In this document: positions 49,362 through 59,900 of the stretch, one piece after another
How the letters are laid out: each line of letters starts with the position of its first letter
Numbering within the stretch: the first letter of the stretch is position 1
Origin: Paractinoplanes ovalisporus
GTDB lineage: Bacteria; Actinomycetota; Actinomycetes; Mycobacteriales; Micromonosporaceae
Length of the DNA: 64,000 nt
NCBI RefSeq assembly: GCF_016834655.1
Contig: NZ_JAENHP010000001.1
Span: 310,001 to 374,000 of the forward strand
Direction of reading: 5' to 3'
Notes under the pieces: generated by a model
The model's database searches: none
What the model was told of the DNA's origin: nothing
Seen by the model: only the letters and a program-made list of their open reading frames with translations
Translations under genes and position numbers: made by a program

Positions 49362-51515
49362 GTGAAGATCGTCCTCGCCGCGTTGATGATGTTCGGACCC
49401 GGGGCACCCGCGCCGGCGCCGGGGCCCCGGGCGGAGCTCGACCGTGGTCTGGTCGTGGCGGCCACGAGCGAGGGCACGTTCCTGAGCTGGCGGCTGCTCC
49501 AGCGGGAAGCCACCGGGCACTCGGCGACCGGGCTGACCGGCCGCGACTTCGCCGTCTACCGCGACGGCCAGCGGATCGCCACGGTCACCGACAGCACGAA
49601 CTACCTCGACCGCGAGGGCACCCCGGCGTCACGGTACGAGGTCGCGGGCAGCCGGCCCACCGCGACGAGCACCACGAACTACTTCGAGCTGCCGCTGCGG
49701 AAACCGGCCGACGGCGTCACCCCGGCCGGGGAGGCGTACACGTACTCGGCCAACGACATGAGCGTGGGCGACGTGGACGGCGACGGGCAGTACGAATACG
49801 TCGTCAAGTGGGACCCGTCCAACTCCAAGGACGTCTCGCAGGTCGGGTACACCGGGCCGGTGTTCGTGGACACGTACGAGCTGGACGGCACCCTGCGGCA
49901 CCGCATCGACCTCGGCGTGAACATCCGGGCCGGGGCGCACTACACCCAGTTCCTGGTGTACGACTTCGACGGCGACGGCCGGGCCGAGATCATGATGAAG
50001 ACCGCGCCCGGCACCCGGACGCTGCGCGACGGCCGGTCCCGTCACATCACCATGCTCCCGGCCGACCTGAAGGCCGGTTACCGCAACACCGACGACTACC
50101 GGCTCAGCGCCGCCGGCTACTACGACCACCTGGTCACGATGTTCCGGGGCTGGGCCACGCATCCCGAAGTGCTCGCCGGGCGGTGGCCGGCCACCCCGGA
50201 GCAGGCCCTGGGGATCGACCCCTTGCCTGATGCGGAGGCCGTGGCCGACTACTTCATCGACGTGTACGCGCCCGCCCGCAGCACCCGCAACGCCCTGCGC
50301 GCGTTCCAGGGCTTCATCGTCGACGGCCCCGAATATCTGACCGTCTTCGAGGGCGCCACCGGCCGCGAGCTGGAGACGATCCGCTACAAGCCGGGCCGCA
50401 CCGACGACGGGCTGATGTGGGGCGACTACGCGATGCCGCGGATCGAGCCCGCCAACCGCGTCGACCGCTTCCTGGCCGGTGTCGCGTATCTGGACGGCCG
50501 GCATCCCAGCGCCGTCTTCGCGCGCGGCTACTACACGCGGTCCACGCTCGTGTCGTACCGCTGGAACGGACGGCACCTCACCGAGGGCTGGTACGTCGAC
50601 AGCGGCTGGGTGCCGATGACGAACCCGTTCAACGACACCCCGCACGGCCGCGACGGCACCTCACCGGAGTTCGCGACCCTGACCACACAGGGCTTCCACT
50701 CGATGAGCGCGGCCGATGTGGACGGTGACGGGCGGCAGGAGATCGTGTACGGCTCGGCCACCATCGACGACGACGGGAGCCTGCTCTACTCCTCGTTCGG
50801 CAACCTTCCGACCGGCGAGCGCATGCGGCTGGGGCACGGCGACGCCATGCATGTCACCGATGTCGCCCCCGACCGGCCCGGCCTCGAGATCTTCACCGTG
50901 CACGAGAACGGCACCACCGCCCCGTACGGAATGGCGATGCGTGACGCCCGTACGGGAGAGGTCCTGTTCGGCACTTATTCGGGCCGTGACACCGGACGGG
51001 GCATGGTCGGCGACGTGCTGCCGGAGTCGCCCGGACTCGAGTCGTGGGCCAGCATGCCGGGCGGCTCCGAGGCGCTGGGCCTGCACACGGCGAAGGGGCA
51101 GGTGCAGCCGGGCCCGATTCCCGGCACCAACATGAGCATCCGCTGGGCGGCCGACGGCACCACGCAGATCGTCAACGGCGCGGGCGACGTCACGCCCACG
51201 ATCGACGACTGGAAGCGCGGCACGCTGCTGACCGCCGAGGGCACCCGCGCCAACAACGGCACGAAGGGCAATCCGAGCCTGGTGGCCGACATCCTCGGGG
51301 ACTGGCGCGAGGAGCTTCTCGTCCGCACGACGGACAGCTCGGCCATCCGCGTCTATCTCAGCACCGAGGTCACCAACCACAAGCTCTACACGCTGATGCA
51401 GGACCGGCAGTACCGCGTCGAGGTGGCGCGTCAGCAGACCACCTACAACCAGCCGTCCTACCCGAGCTTCTATCTGGCCTCGGACACCGATTGGGGGCAC
51501 GTGCCGCTGCGCTGA
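49362..51515 (+). CDS. Rhamnogalacturonan lyase, polysaccharide lyase family 11
   Basis: The 717-residue secreted enzyme starts with a short signal sequence (KIVLAALMMFGPGAPAPA) and matches PL11 over its length. Segments include RGLVVAATSEGTFLSWRLL, YEVAGSRPTATSTTNYFELPL, NDMSVGDVDGDGQYEYVVKWDPSNSKD and MSAADVDGDGRQEIVYGSATIDDDG. The calcium-binding DxDGDG loops form its beta-propeller, and KWDPSNSKD is a family hallmark. It cleaves the pectin rhamnogalacturonan-I backbone by beta-elimination. GTG 49362 follows GGAGG. A LacI-type operator stands just upstream. No other pectin gene is in the window. Confidence 0.93.
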   Translation: MKIVLAALMMFGPGAPAPAPGPRAELDRGLVVAATSEGTFLSWRLLQREATGHSATGLTGRDFAVYRDGQRIATVTDSTNYLDREGTPASRYEVAGSRPTATSTTNYFELPLRKPADGVTPAGEAYTYSANDMSVGDVDGDGQYEYVVKWDPSNSKDVSQVGYTGPVFVDTYELDGTLRHRIDLGVNIRAGAHYTQFLVYDFDGDGRAEIMMKTAPGTRTLRDGRSRHITMLPADLKAGYRNTDDYRLSAAGYYDHLVTMFRGWATHPEVLAGRWPATPEQALGIDPLPDAEAVADYFIDVYAPARSTRNALRAFQGFIVDGPEYLTVFEGATGRELETIRYKPGRTDDGLMWGDYAMPRIEPANRVDRFLAGVAYLDGRHPSAVFARGYYTRSTLVSYRWNGRHLTEGWYVDSGWVPMTNPFNDTPHGRDGTSPEFATLTTQGFHSMSAADVDGDGRQEIVYGSATIDDDGSLLYSSFGNLPTGERMRLGHGDAMHVTDVAPDRPGLEIFTVHENGTTAPYGMAMRDARTGEVLFGTYSGRDTGRGMVGDVLPESPGLESWASMPGGSEALGLHTAKGQVQPGPIPGTNMSIRWAADGTTQIVNGAGDVTPTIDDWKRGTLLTAEGTRANNGTKGNPSLVADILGDWREELLVRTTDSSAIRVYLSTEVTNHKLYTLMQDRQYRVEVARQQTTYNQPSYPSFYLASDTDWGHVPLR

Positions 51516-51534
51516 TTAGGGCAGGATGGCCTGC

Positions 51535-54234
51535 ATGCTCATACGGGCCGCGTTCGGGGCGCTGTTCCGCGCCGGGCTGTGGTCCGTGCTGGTCGTGCTC
51601 GCCTTCGTCGTGGCCGGCGTGGCGTTCGCCGCGCCGGCCATGTTCGCCGAGGCCGGGCGCAACGCGGCCTTCCAGGCGGGCCGCGACGCCGTGCCCGACA
51701 CCGCCCGGCAAGATGACGCCGCCCTCGTCCGCCTCACCGGTTCCCGCTCCCCGGACAGCGCCGGCCAGCAGCGGCTGCTGACCGAGCTGCGCACGATCCC
51801 CCACCTGTCCCCGCCACGCCTCGACGGCGGATCGGCCGGCAAGGAGTTGTCGTGGTCGAAGCCGTGGGCGTCCACTGTTTCGGCCGGCGCCCGTCAGGCC
51901 GACGCCCGCCTCTACGCGGTCACCGAGCCCGCCGCCGAGCTGGTCGTGACCGATGGCAGCGGCCCCGCGGGCGGAGTCTGGCTGCCCGAGCCGCTGGGTT
52001 TCCGCCCGGGCGAGACCGTCACCGTCACGGTCGCCGACAAGAGCGCCACCGCGAAGGTCAGCGGGCTCTACGCGATCGTCCCGGGCGGGCGCCGGCCGGC
52101 CGACGTCGCCGGAAGCCGGTCCTGGGCGCTGCGCGACCGCGACCTGCCGTTCGACTCCCGCACCACGACCCTCAAGGCCTACCTGGTCATCGGTGACGTG
52201 CCCACCACCGAGCGGCTGGCCGACGGGATCGACGACCAGATCCTCTGGGCGGCCGAGTCCACCCTCGACGAGGGCGTGACCCTGGCCGAGGCCCGCGAGA
52301 CCGGCCGCGGCGTCGCCGACCTGCGGCGCCGGGTCAGCGAGCAGAGCTTCGACGGCGGGACCGACGCGGTGACCGGCCGGCTCGCCAGCGGCATCGGGCG
52401 CATCGCCGACCAGGCCGGGGCCGCGTCCGAGACCGTGCGGCAGAAGACCCGGCCGATCGAGTGGGCGGCCGTCACCGTCGCGCTCATGACCGTGCTCGCG
52501 ATGGTGCTGCTGTCGGTGCGCCGCCGCGTCGTCGAACTGCGTCACGCCGTCGGTTCCGGGGTCGCGCCGCTCGCCGTGGGCGGGCTGTGGCTGGCCGAAC
52601 ATCTGCTGCCGGCCGTGCTCGGGTCGGCCGCCGGCTGGGGTGTGGCGTGGCTGCTGGTCACCCGGGCCGGGCCGCCGGGGGCCGTCACCGCGTCGTCGAT
52701 GCTGCCCGCGCTGGGTTCGGCCGGGCTCGCGGCCGCGGCCGGGTTGCTCATCGCGGCCGCGGTGCCGGCGCTGGCCACGGCCCGCTACGTGCGCCCGCTC
52801 CCCCCGGCCACGCCGCGGCGGCCGCTGCCCTGGGCCACTCCGGTGCTGGTGGTCGCCCTGGTCGCGGGCGCGGGCCTGGCCTCCTCGGGCGGTGAGGGCG
52901 TACGCAGCGTCGATCTGCTCGTGCCGTTGCTGGTGCTGGCCGCGGCCGGGGTGCTGGGCGGGTTGCTGCTGAGCCGCCTCACCGGGTTGCGCCGCTCGTT
53001 CCGCGGGGGCTCGCTGCGTGGCGTCGTCTGGCTCGCCCGGCGGCGCCTGGCCGACAACTCGGCCGAGCGGCGTCTCGCGGTGGCCGTGATGACGGCCGGG
53101 CTGGGCATGCTGCTGTTCGCCCTGTGCGCGTTGACCGCGTCCGCCACCACCGTGGACGACCGGGTGGCCGTCCAGGCCGGCGCCGAATCGGTGGCGGTCC
53201 TCGACGGCGGCTCGGCGCAGCTCGACCCCGACGCGGCCGAGGTGCCCGAAAAGCCGTCGGAAGACCCGGTTCCCGGCGTACGCACCCCACCCCTCCCCGC
53301 GTACGCGACGGTGGTCTGGCGCTACGACGCCTGGACCTCGCTCGACGCCGCCCAGCACGACCTGCTCGTGGTCGACCCCGTGAAGTTCCGCGAAGTCGCC
53401 CTCTGGGGCCGGGGCCCCGACCTGGCCGAGGCCCGCGACGCCCTCCCCCGGCTGGAGGGCGAACCGGAAGCCGACCGGGTGCCCGCCATCGTGGTCGCCG
53501 ACCCGGCCGCGGCCGGCCAGAGCGCCGTCTCCGTCGACGTGGGCGCGTGGAAGGGCACGCTCGACGTGGTCGCCCATGTCGACGCCTTCCCCGGGCTCGA
53601 CGCCAAACCGACGTACGTGGTCTCGGAAAAGGCCTTCTTCGCGCAGTTCGGCTCGGCCGATCCGCGCCTCAGGCCGCGCGACTCCAACGCCTACACCGGC
53701 GCGTTCGTCCGGACGCTGGTGTGGAGTTCGCGGGGCACCGACGCCATCACCTCCCCGCTCGGCGTCGAGCCGGAACGGGTGACCACGGCGGCCGAGCTGC
53801 GGCAGCGCGACATCTATGTGGCAGCGTCGCGGTCCCGCGGCTACCAGGTCGCCGTCGCCGCCTACCTCGCGTTGCTGGCCGTGCTCGCCCTCTGCGTCCA
53901 CGCCCAGCGCACCGCGGCCGCCCGCCGGGCCAGCGACCTCATGCTGATCCGCGTCGGTCTGGGCCCGGGCCGGGCCCTGCGCGCCCGCCTGCTCGAACTG
54001 TCGCTGCTCGCCGCCGTCGCCCTGGCCGGGGCCGTGGCCGGGGTCGCCGCGCTGCTGCCGCTGGGCTCCCGGCTGCTCGACGACGAACCCACCCGCCTGC
54101 CCGCGCTCCACTTCGGGCTCACCGTTCCCGGGCTCGCCGTCACCGCCGCCGTGGCCGTGGCCGCCGTGGTTCCGGCCGTCCTGTTCACCACCAGCCGCTC
54201 AGCCGAGGAGGCCTCCTACCGTGACGACGGCTGA
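51535..54234 (+). CDS. FtsX-like ABC transporter permease
   Basis: The protein (899 residues from ATG 51535; ATG 51526 is an alternative) has an N-terminal helix, a large extracytoplasmic domain, a core of helices from about residue 310, and a second extracytoplasmic domain. Two C-terminal FtsX/MacB-like helix groups follow (VAVAAYLALLAVLALCV, LLELSLLAAVALAGAVAGVAALLPL, VPGLAVTAAVAVAAVVPAVLF). This is the double-FtsX layout of lipoprotein or peptide export permeases. Its end overlaps the ATPase gene by 14 nt. CAGGAT 7 nt before ATG 51535 resembles a leaderless -10 box. Substrate unknown. Confidence 0.87.
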   Translation: MLIRAAFGALFRAGLWSVLVVLAFVVAGVAFAAPAMFAEAGRNAAFQAGRDAVPDTARQDDAALVRLTGSRSPDSAGQQRLLTELRTIPHLSPPRLDGGSAGKELSWSKPWASTVSAGARQADARLYAVTEPAAELVVTDGSGPAGGVWLPEPLGFRPGETVTVTVADKSATAKVSGLYAIVPGGRRPADVAGSRSWALRDRDLPFDSRTTTLKAYLVIGDVPTTERLADGIDDQILWAAESTLDEGVTLAEARETGRGVADLRRRVSEQSFDGGTDAVTGRLASGIGRIADQAGAASETVRQKTRPIEWAAVTVALMTVLAMVLLSVRRRVVELRHAVGSGVAPLAVGGLWLAEHLLPAVLGSAAGWGVAWLLVTRAGPPGAVTASSMLPALGSAGLAAAAGLLIAAAVPALATARYVRPLPPATPRRPLPWATPVLVVALVAGAGLASSGGEGVRSVDLLVPLLVLAAAGVLGGLLLSRLTGLRRSFRGGSLRGVVWLARRRLADNSAERRLAVAVMTAGLGMLLFALCALTASATTVDDRVAVQAGAESVAVLDGGSAQLDPDAAEVPEKPSEDPVPGVRTPPLPAYATVVWRYDAWTSLDAAQHDLLVVDPVKFREVALWGRGPDLAEARDALPRLEGEPEADRVPAIVVADPAAAGQSAVSVDVGAWKGTLDVVAHVDAFPGLDAKPTYVVSEKAFFAQFGSADPRLRPRDSNAYTGAFVRTLVWSSRGTDAITSPLGVEPERVTTAAELRQRDIYVAASRSRGYQVAVAAYLALLAVLALCVHAQRTAAARRASDLMLIRVGLGPGRALRARLLELSLLAAVALAGAVAGVAALLPLGSRLLDDEPTRLPALHFGLTVPGLAVTAAVAVAAVVPAVLFTTSRSAEEASYRDDG

Positions 54235-54850
54235 TCTCGTACGCCTGGAGTCCGTGACCCACACGCACGGCTCGACGCCCGTTCTCACCGACATCTCGCT
54301 GTCGCTGCCCCCGGCCCGGCTGGCCGTGCTGGCCGGGCGGTCCGGCTCGGGCAAGTCAACGCTGCTGCACCTGATGGCGGGCGTGATGCCGCCGACCTCG
54401 GGCACGGTGACCGTCGACGGCCGACCGGCGGTCTCCCACCACGAGTGGGACCGGGTGGCCCTGCTCCCCCAGCGCCCGGCCCTGGCCCCCGAGCTGACCG
54501 TCGCCGAAAATGCCCACCTGCCGGCCCGGCTGCGCGGCCGCACCCCGCCGCCCGGCCTGCTGACCCGACTGGGCCTCGACCCCCTGGCCGGCCGCCCCGC
54601 CCACGACACGTCGCTGGGCGAGCAGCAGCGCACGGCGATCGCCCGCGCGCTCGTCCTCACCCCCGCGGTCGCCCTGCTCGACGAGCCCACCGCCCACCAG
54701 GACGACGAACACGTGGCCCTGGTGCTGGGCGCGCTGACCGCCGCCGTCGCCGAGGGCACGCTGGTCGTCGTGGCCACCCACGACCAGCGCATCATCGACC
54801 TGGCCGACGAACTGCTGCCGCTGCACTCCGGTCGCCTCGAAGTGGTTTGA
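54221..54850 (+). CDS. ABC transporter ATP-binding protein (MacB/LolD-like)
   Basis: The 209-residue ATPase pairs with the FtsX-like permease. Walker A is GRSGSGKST (near residue 37), the signature is reduced to SLGEQQR, Walker B is VALLDEPTAH and the switch His is in VATHDQR. Size and partner fit the MacB/LolD group, which act as mechanotransmission ATPases. The GTG at 54221 follows GAGGAGG and overlaps the permease gene. The next gene starts 8 nt after its stop. Confidence 0.9.
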   Translation: MTTADLVRLESVTHTHGSTPVLTDISLSLPPARLAVLAGRSGSGKSTLLHLMAGVMPPTSGTVTVDGRPAVSHHEWDRVALLPQRPALAPELTVAENAHLPARLRGRTPPPGLLTRLGLDPLAGRPAHDTSLGEQQRTAIARALVLTPAVALLDEPTAHQDDEHVALVLGALTAAVAEGTLVVVATHDQRIIDLADELLPLHSGRLEVV

Positions 54851-54858
54851 TCGTCCCC

Positions 54859-56019
54859 GTGAGCGGATCTCCAGCGGCCACCCTGAACCGCACCGAAAAC
54901 TGGTTCGTGCGGGCGGCCCTGCCCCAGCTGGTCGACGGTTTCACCGCCCGCGCCCAGGTGGTGCCGCGGATGCTGCCGTTCCTGACCGGCGCCGCGATCT
55001 ACTGGCTGCTGCAGGTCGCGTCGGCCGGCGCGTTCGTGTCGCTGGCCGTGCCGTTGCTCGTGATGAGCCTGATCTGGCCGTACACAACCGGTCTGAACGG
55101 CCGCCGCCCGCCCCGGCTGACCCGCACCGGGCTGGCCGTGGTGATCGCCGTCTACGCGGTGGTGTTCGTCGGCGGCGCCGTGCTGGTGCACACGGTCCGG
55201 CCCGGGTTCGTCTCGCGTGAGCTGGCCGGCCCCACCGGCGACGCCCCGCTGGTGGTCGGAGCGGCCGGGCTGCTGATCTTCGTGGCCGCCTTCGGCATCG
55301 GCTGGATCGCGACCTCGTACGGCGTCGTGGCCGCCATGCGCCACGCCGTGGGCGACCTGTTCAAAGGCCTGTCCGACATCCCCCGCTCGTTCGGCCGGTC
55401 GCTGCCGGTGGTCCTGTTCGGCACGCTGTTCCTGTTCTTCACCGGCGAACTGTGGCAACTGCTCGACCAGCTGTCGTGGCCGCGTGTCTGGCTGGTCCTG
55501 GCCCTGCTGACCGTCATCGTCGGCCTGGCCACCTGGCGGGTGGTCAAAGGCTACGACGAAGACCCGGTGGGCCCGCCGCCCTCCGAGTCCGACCTGGCCG
55601 AGGCGTGCGAGGGCACCCCGCTGGCCGGCGTCGAGATCCGGCCCTGCCAAATACCGCCGCTGGACCCCCGCCAGGCCGTCAACGTGCTGGTGCTGCTCAC
55701 CGTCCGCCAGCTGGTGCAGGCCGCCGTCATCGGCCTCGGCCTGTTCCTGTTCTTCGTGGCCCTGGGCCTGATCACCGTCCAGTACGAGACCGCCGCCACC
55801 TGGATCGGCCACGACCCGCAGCGCTCCGCCTTCTTCGGCGTGCCCGTCGCCCTGTTCAAACTGGCCGCGCTGCTGGCCTCGTTCGGCGGCGTCTCGTTCG
55901 CCACCACGTCGATGACCAACACCGACTACCGCCAGGAGTTCTTCGCCCCCGTCCTGCAGGGCATCCGGCGCCCCATGCTGGTCCACGCCGTCTACCGCTC
56001 GCTGCGAGCCGCCGCATGA
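54859..56019 (+). CDS. Multi-spanning membrane protein linked to the ABC exporter
   Basis: The 386-residue protein has about eight membrane helices (MLPFLTGAAIYWLLQVA, FVSLAVPLLVMSLIWPY, LAVVIAVYAVVFVGGAVL, LVVGAAGLLIFVAAFGIGWI, VVLFGTLFLFFTG, VWLVLALLTVIVGLATW, LVQAAVIGLGLFLFFVALGLI, ALFKLAALLASFGG) and a soluble loop around 240-285. No named family is recognised. GTG 54859 is 7 nt after a TTTGAT box, so it may also have a leaderless transcript. Its stop overlaps the LacI start (ATGA), placing it in one operon with exporter and regulator. Confidence 0.75.
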   Translation: MSGSPAATLNRTENWFVRAALPQLVDGFTARAQVVPRMLPFLTGAAIYWLLQVASAGAFVSLAVPLLVMSLIWPYTTGLNGRRPPRLTRTGLAVVIAVYAVVFVGGAVLVHTVRPGFVSRELAGPTGDAPLVVGAAGLLIFVAAFGIGWIATSYGVVAAMRHAVGDLFKGLSDIPRSFGRSLPVVLFGTLFLFFTGELWQLLDQLSWPRVWLVLALLTVIVGLATWRVVKGYDEDPVGPPPSESDLAEACEGTPLAGVEIRPCQIPPLDPRQAVNVLVLLTVRQLVQAAVIGLGLFLFFVALGLITVQYETAATWIGHDPQRSAFFGVPVALFKLAALLASFGGVSFATTSMTNTDYRQEFFAPVLQGIRRPMLVHAVYRSLRAAA

Positions 56020-56975
56020 CCGGCCGGCGCGTGACATTGGCCGACGTGGCCCGGGCCGCCGGGGTTTCGATGGCCGCCGCTTCCCGAGCCATGAACGGCA
56101 GTTACGGCGTTTCCGAGGCCGTACGGGCGAGGGTCCGCGCCGTCGCCGCCGAACTGGGTTTCGAGCCCCACGCGGTGGCCCGCGCCCTGGCCACCGGCCG
56201 CAAGACCGCGAACCGCCGCGAACGCATCGAGATCCTGATCGTCGACCCCGACCCCGACGCGATGAGCGCCAAGCCCTTCTACGCCCGCGTCCTGACCGGC
56301 GCCATGCGCGCCGTGGGCGGCGACCTTTCCCTGGAGGTACGCCGCGTGGCCGCACTGCCGGCCGACGACCCCGACCCGCCGTTCGGCCGCCTGCTCATCA
56401 ACGTCCCCGGCCCAGCCGGCGCCGCATACGCCCGCCGCGGCCGCACCATCGCCCTGGGCCGCGCGGCTCCCGGCGTGGCGTTCGTGGCCCCCGACAACGA
56501 CAGCGGCGGCCACCAGGCGGCGGTCCACCTGCTGGCCACGGGCCGCCAACACATAGGCGCGGTCTTCGGCCCACCCACGCCGTGCGCCGACGAGCGACGG
56601 GCGGGCTTCCTGCGCGTGATGACCGCCGCGGCCCACCCCGTCAGCATTGCCGAGGGCAACTTCACACGGGCCCGCGCCTACGAGGCCACCCGCGAGTTGC
56701 TGGCCCGCTCCCCTGCCCTCGACGCCGTCTTCGCAGCATGCGACGTCAGCGCGATGGGCGTGCTGCAGGCTTTGCGCGAGGCCGGCCGCCGCATAGCCGA
56801 CGACGTGGCAGTGGTCGGCTTCGACGGAAGCACCCTCTCCGAGGCGGCCGACCTGTCATCGGTCTACATGCCGGTCGAGGATGAGGCCGAGGCCGCGGTC
56901 CGGCACTTGCTCGACCCGGCTCTGCCGCCACCGCCCCGCCTGCCCACAACACTCACCGTTCGCAGTTCCAGCTGA
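56016..56975 (+). CDS. LacI-family transcriptional regulator
   Basis: The 319-residue protein has a LacI HTH and hinge (VTLADVARAAGVSMAAASRAMNGSYGVSEAVRARV, then FEPHAVARAL) and a periplasmic-binding-like sensor domain ending PVEDEAEAAVRHLL. It is shorter than usual in the first sensor lobe (about 60-150), so ligand binding may be altered. ATG 56016 overlaps the stop of the membrane protein gene. Possible targets in the window with LacI-type operators are the PL11 lyase (49334) and the GH3 gene (35217); neither link is shown. Confidence 0.9.
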   Translation: MTGRRVTLADVARAAGVSMAAASRAMNGSYGVSEAVRARVRAVAAELGFEPHAVARALATGRKTANRRERIEILIVDPDPDAMSAKPFYARVLTGAMRAVGGDLSLEVRRVAALPADDPDPPFGRLLINVPGPAGAAYARRGRTIALGRAAPGVAFVAPDNDSGGHQAAVHLLATGRQHIGAVFGPPTPCADERRAGFLRVMTAAAHPVSIAEGNFTRARAYEATRELLARSPALDAVFAACDVSAMGVLQALREAGRRIADDVAVVGFDGSTLSEAADLSSVYMPVEDEAEAAVRHLLDPALPPPPRLPTTLTVRSSS

Positions 56976-56996
56976 CGGACCCAGGAAAGGACGCCG

Positions 56997-59900
56997 ATGA
57001 GTCCACGGCCGGGAGGCGAGGCCGACAAGTTCGGCAGTCGCTACGAAGGTGCGTGGACCGTCTCGCACCTGCTGCACATCCTTGCCGGCACGGGCCGGTC
57101 GATCGTCGTCGAGAAGGCAGGCGAGCTCGACGACGGCGCCGAGTTCCTCTATACCCGGGACAATGACGGCGTCGTCGAGGCGCACCAGCTGAAGCGCCAG
57201 AACAGCAGCGCGAACAGCTGGACTGTCAAAGCTCTCGCCGGCGAGGACATCTGGACCAACGCCAAGAAGCACATCGATGCCGGTCGCGAGTTCCATTTCG
57301 TCTCGACCGTGCCGGCCGTCAACCTGACCGAACTCGCCGACCGGGCTCGACGCTCCGCCAACCTGGACGACTTCCTCAAGAACTGGCTGAACGAGAAGCT
57401 GCGCGAGCTCCACGACGCGCTGTCAACGGCAGACATCTACGGCTCACCCGCCACCTCGTGGGCGATGCTGCGGCAGATGTGGTTCCGCTGTCAGGACGAA
57501 CGAGCCGTGGTCAGCATGAACGCCTCGATGTGCGGCGTGCTCCTCGATGGGGACGGTGGCGAGCTGGCAGCGACCGGGCTCGGCGACATCGTCGTGAACC
57601 ATCTTGGCGTCGAGCTGACATCGACCACGATCGAGTCAAGGCTCTCGACTTACCGGCTCAAACTCGCCGATGGCAGCCGACGTCAGAGTCTGCAAACGAG
57701 GGTCGATCAGATCACGGCGAACTGGTGCGCATCGGTCGGTCGCGAGCTGCTGAAGCCGACGATCAAGCGTGCCGAGGCGTCTGATCTGGCCATCAAAGCC
57801 AGGGATAGCTCGTCGTCCGTCGTCTTCCTGGTGGGGACAGCAGGAGGCGGCAAGACCGCAGTCCTCTCCCAGGCCGTCGCGGAACTGCTAGCCGCAGACG
57901 TTCCCGTTCTCGGCTTCCGACTCGACCGGCTGGAGAACTTCGCTGCAACCGACGACATCGGCCGAAAACTGGGCTTGGATGTGTCACCCGTTTCCGCACT
58001 CGCAGCCGCGGCAGGCGGCAAGCCCTGCGTCCTCGTGATCGACCAACTCGATGCCGTCAGTCTCGCCTCCGGCCGGATGCCGACCAGCTTCGGCGCCGTC
58101 GAGGATCTGGTCCGCGAAGCCGCCGCTTTCCCGTCGATGCTGGTTGTGCTGGCTTGCCGGCAGTTCGACGTCGACAACGACTACCGAATCCGGACGCTTC
58201 AGAACGACCTGAAGGCCGAATCGCTCACGGTTCCTGATCTTTCCGTCGAAACGGTGAGCGCAGCTGTGGAAGCGATGGGACTCGACCAGTCGAAGCTTCA
58301 ACCTCATCAGGTACGACTCCTGCGGCTGCCTCTGCACCTGATCCTGTTGGCCGGCGTCGCCGATGAACCGGATGCGCTGAACTTCCAGAGCACTGCGCAC
58401 CTGTTCGACGCGTACTGGAGCCGGAAGCGTCACGCGGTCGCTGAGCGCAAGCCGGGCGTCCGCTTCAACGAGGTCATCACGACGGTGGCCCGCGCCATCA
58501 GCGATCGCCGGCGGCTTTCGGTCTCGGACTCCGTCCTCGATTCCGACGAACTCGCCGCCGATGCGGATGCTCTGGTGTCGGAGCACGTGCTCGTTCGCGA
58601 CGGGAACCAGGTCGCGTTCTTCCACGAGGCGTTCTTCGACTACGCGTTCGCTCGTCAGTGGGCGACGCGCCCCCAGGCGCTTGCGGACTTCCTGACTTCC
58701 GGAGAACAGGAGCTCTTCCGGCGGGCACAGGTTCGCCAGATTCTGCACCATCTCCGCGAACGTGACTCCGAACGCTATCTGGCCGAACTCGAGACGACCC
58801 TCGCCAGTCCCGATGTGCGCTTCCACATCAAGGAAACGATCCTGGCGGTGCTCGCAGGCGTGGCCGAGCCGACATCGGCGGAGCTGCAGATCGTTCTTGA
58901 CGCCGCCACCATCGACGCGGATCTCGGCGACCGAGTGTGGAGGATGCTGTTATCTACGAACTGGTTCGACCGGCTCGACGGCGACGCGCAAATTCAGGCA
59001 TGGCTGGGCCATGGCACGGCTGACGAACGGAACCGGGCCATCAGTATTCTCGGCTCGGCGGCGCGCGTTTACCCGGCACGGGTGGCGGCAGTCCTTGCTT
59101 CTTTCAAGGACCGATCTGAGTACCACAACTGGCTTCTCAGGAGCATGCGTGCCGCCGAACTCCACCTGAGCCGGGAGCTCTTCGATCTCCTCGTTGACGC
59201 CGTCCGGGTTGGTGGCGCCAACGGCGATGAGCGGACGCTCTGGCTTGCTGCCGACAGCCTTGCCGAGCATGAGCCGGGCTGGGCCATCGATCTGCTTGGG
59301 GCCTACTTCATCGATCGTCCTGGGGCACTCGCGATCGACGGCGAGGGGCGAGTCGAGGCCCTGACGCAGAACGACTACTCACTAGCCGAGTCGGTCCGGA
59401 AGTCAGCCTCGTCGGATCCGGCCAAGTTCGTCGCCATCTTCTTGCCTTACATGACCGATGTCATGGTCATGACAGCCGGCAACGAACCACCCCCTGGTTT
59501 CCCAAGCGATCAACACTTCTCGCACCACTACGATCGGATGTCCGAGACGAGCGAGGCGGAAAACGCGTTCCTGGCCGCGATGCGGCTGGCGGTGCAGGCT
59601 GTCGTCCGATCCGATCCCGCTGCCACGAAGCCCGTGTTGGAAGGGCTGGCCGCCGTCAAGCTGAGCGGAGCGCAGACGTTGCTCTACCTCGGCTTGATCG
59701 CAGCTGAAGCCCCGTTGGCCGACTGGGCCGCCGAGTTGTTGCTCGAAAGTACGGACCGCTTGTTCTGCGGCACCGATTCCAACTCGGTATGGGTGGCCCG
59801 CGAACTCATCCAGACGATCGGTCCCCACATCGACGAAACCACGCATCAGGCTCTCGAAAATGCGGTCCGGGATCTTCGGTTCGAGTGGGAGCAGCGAGCT

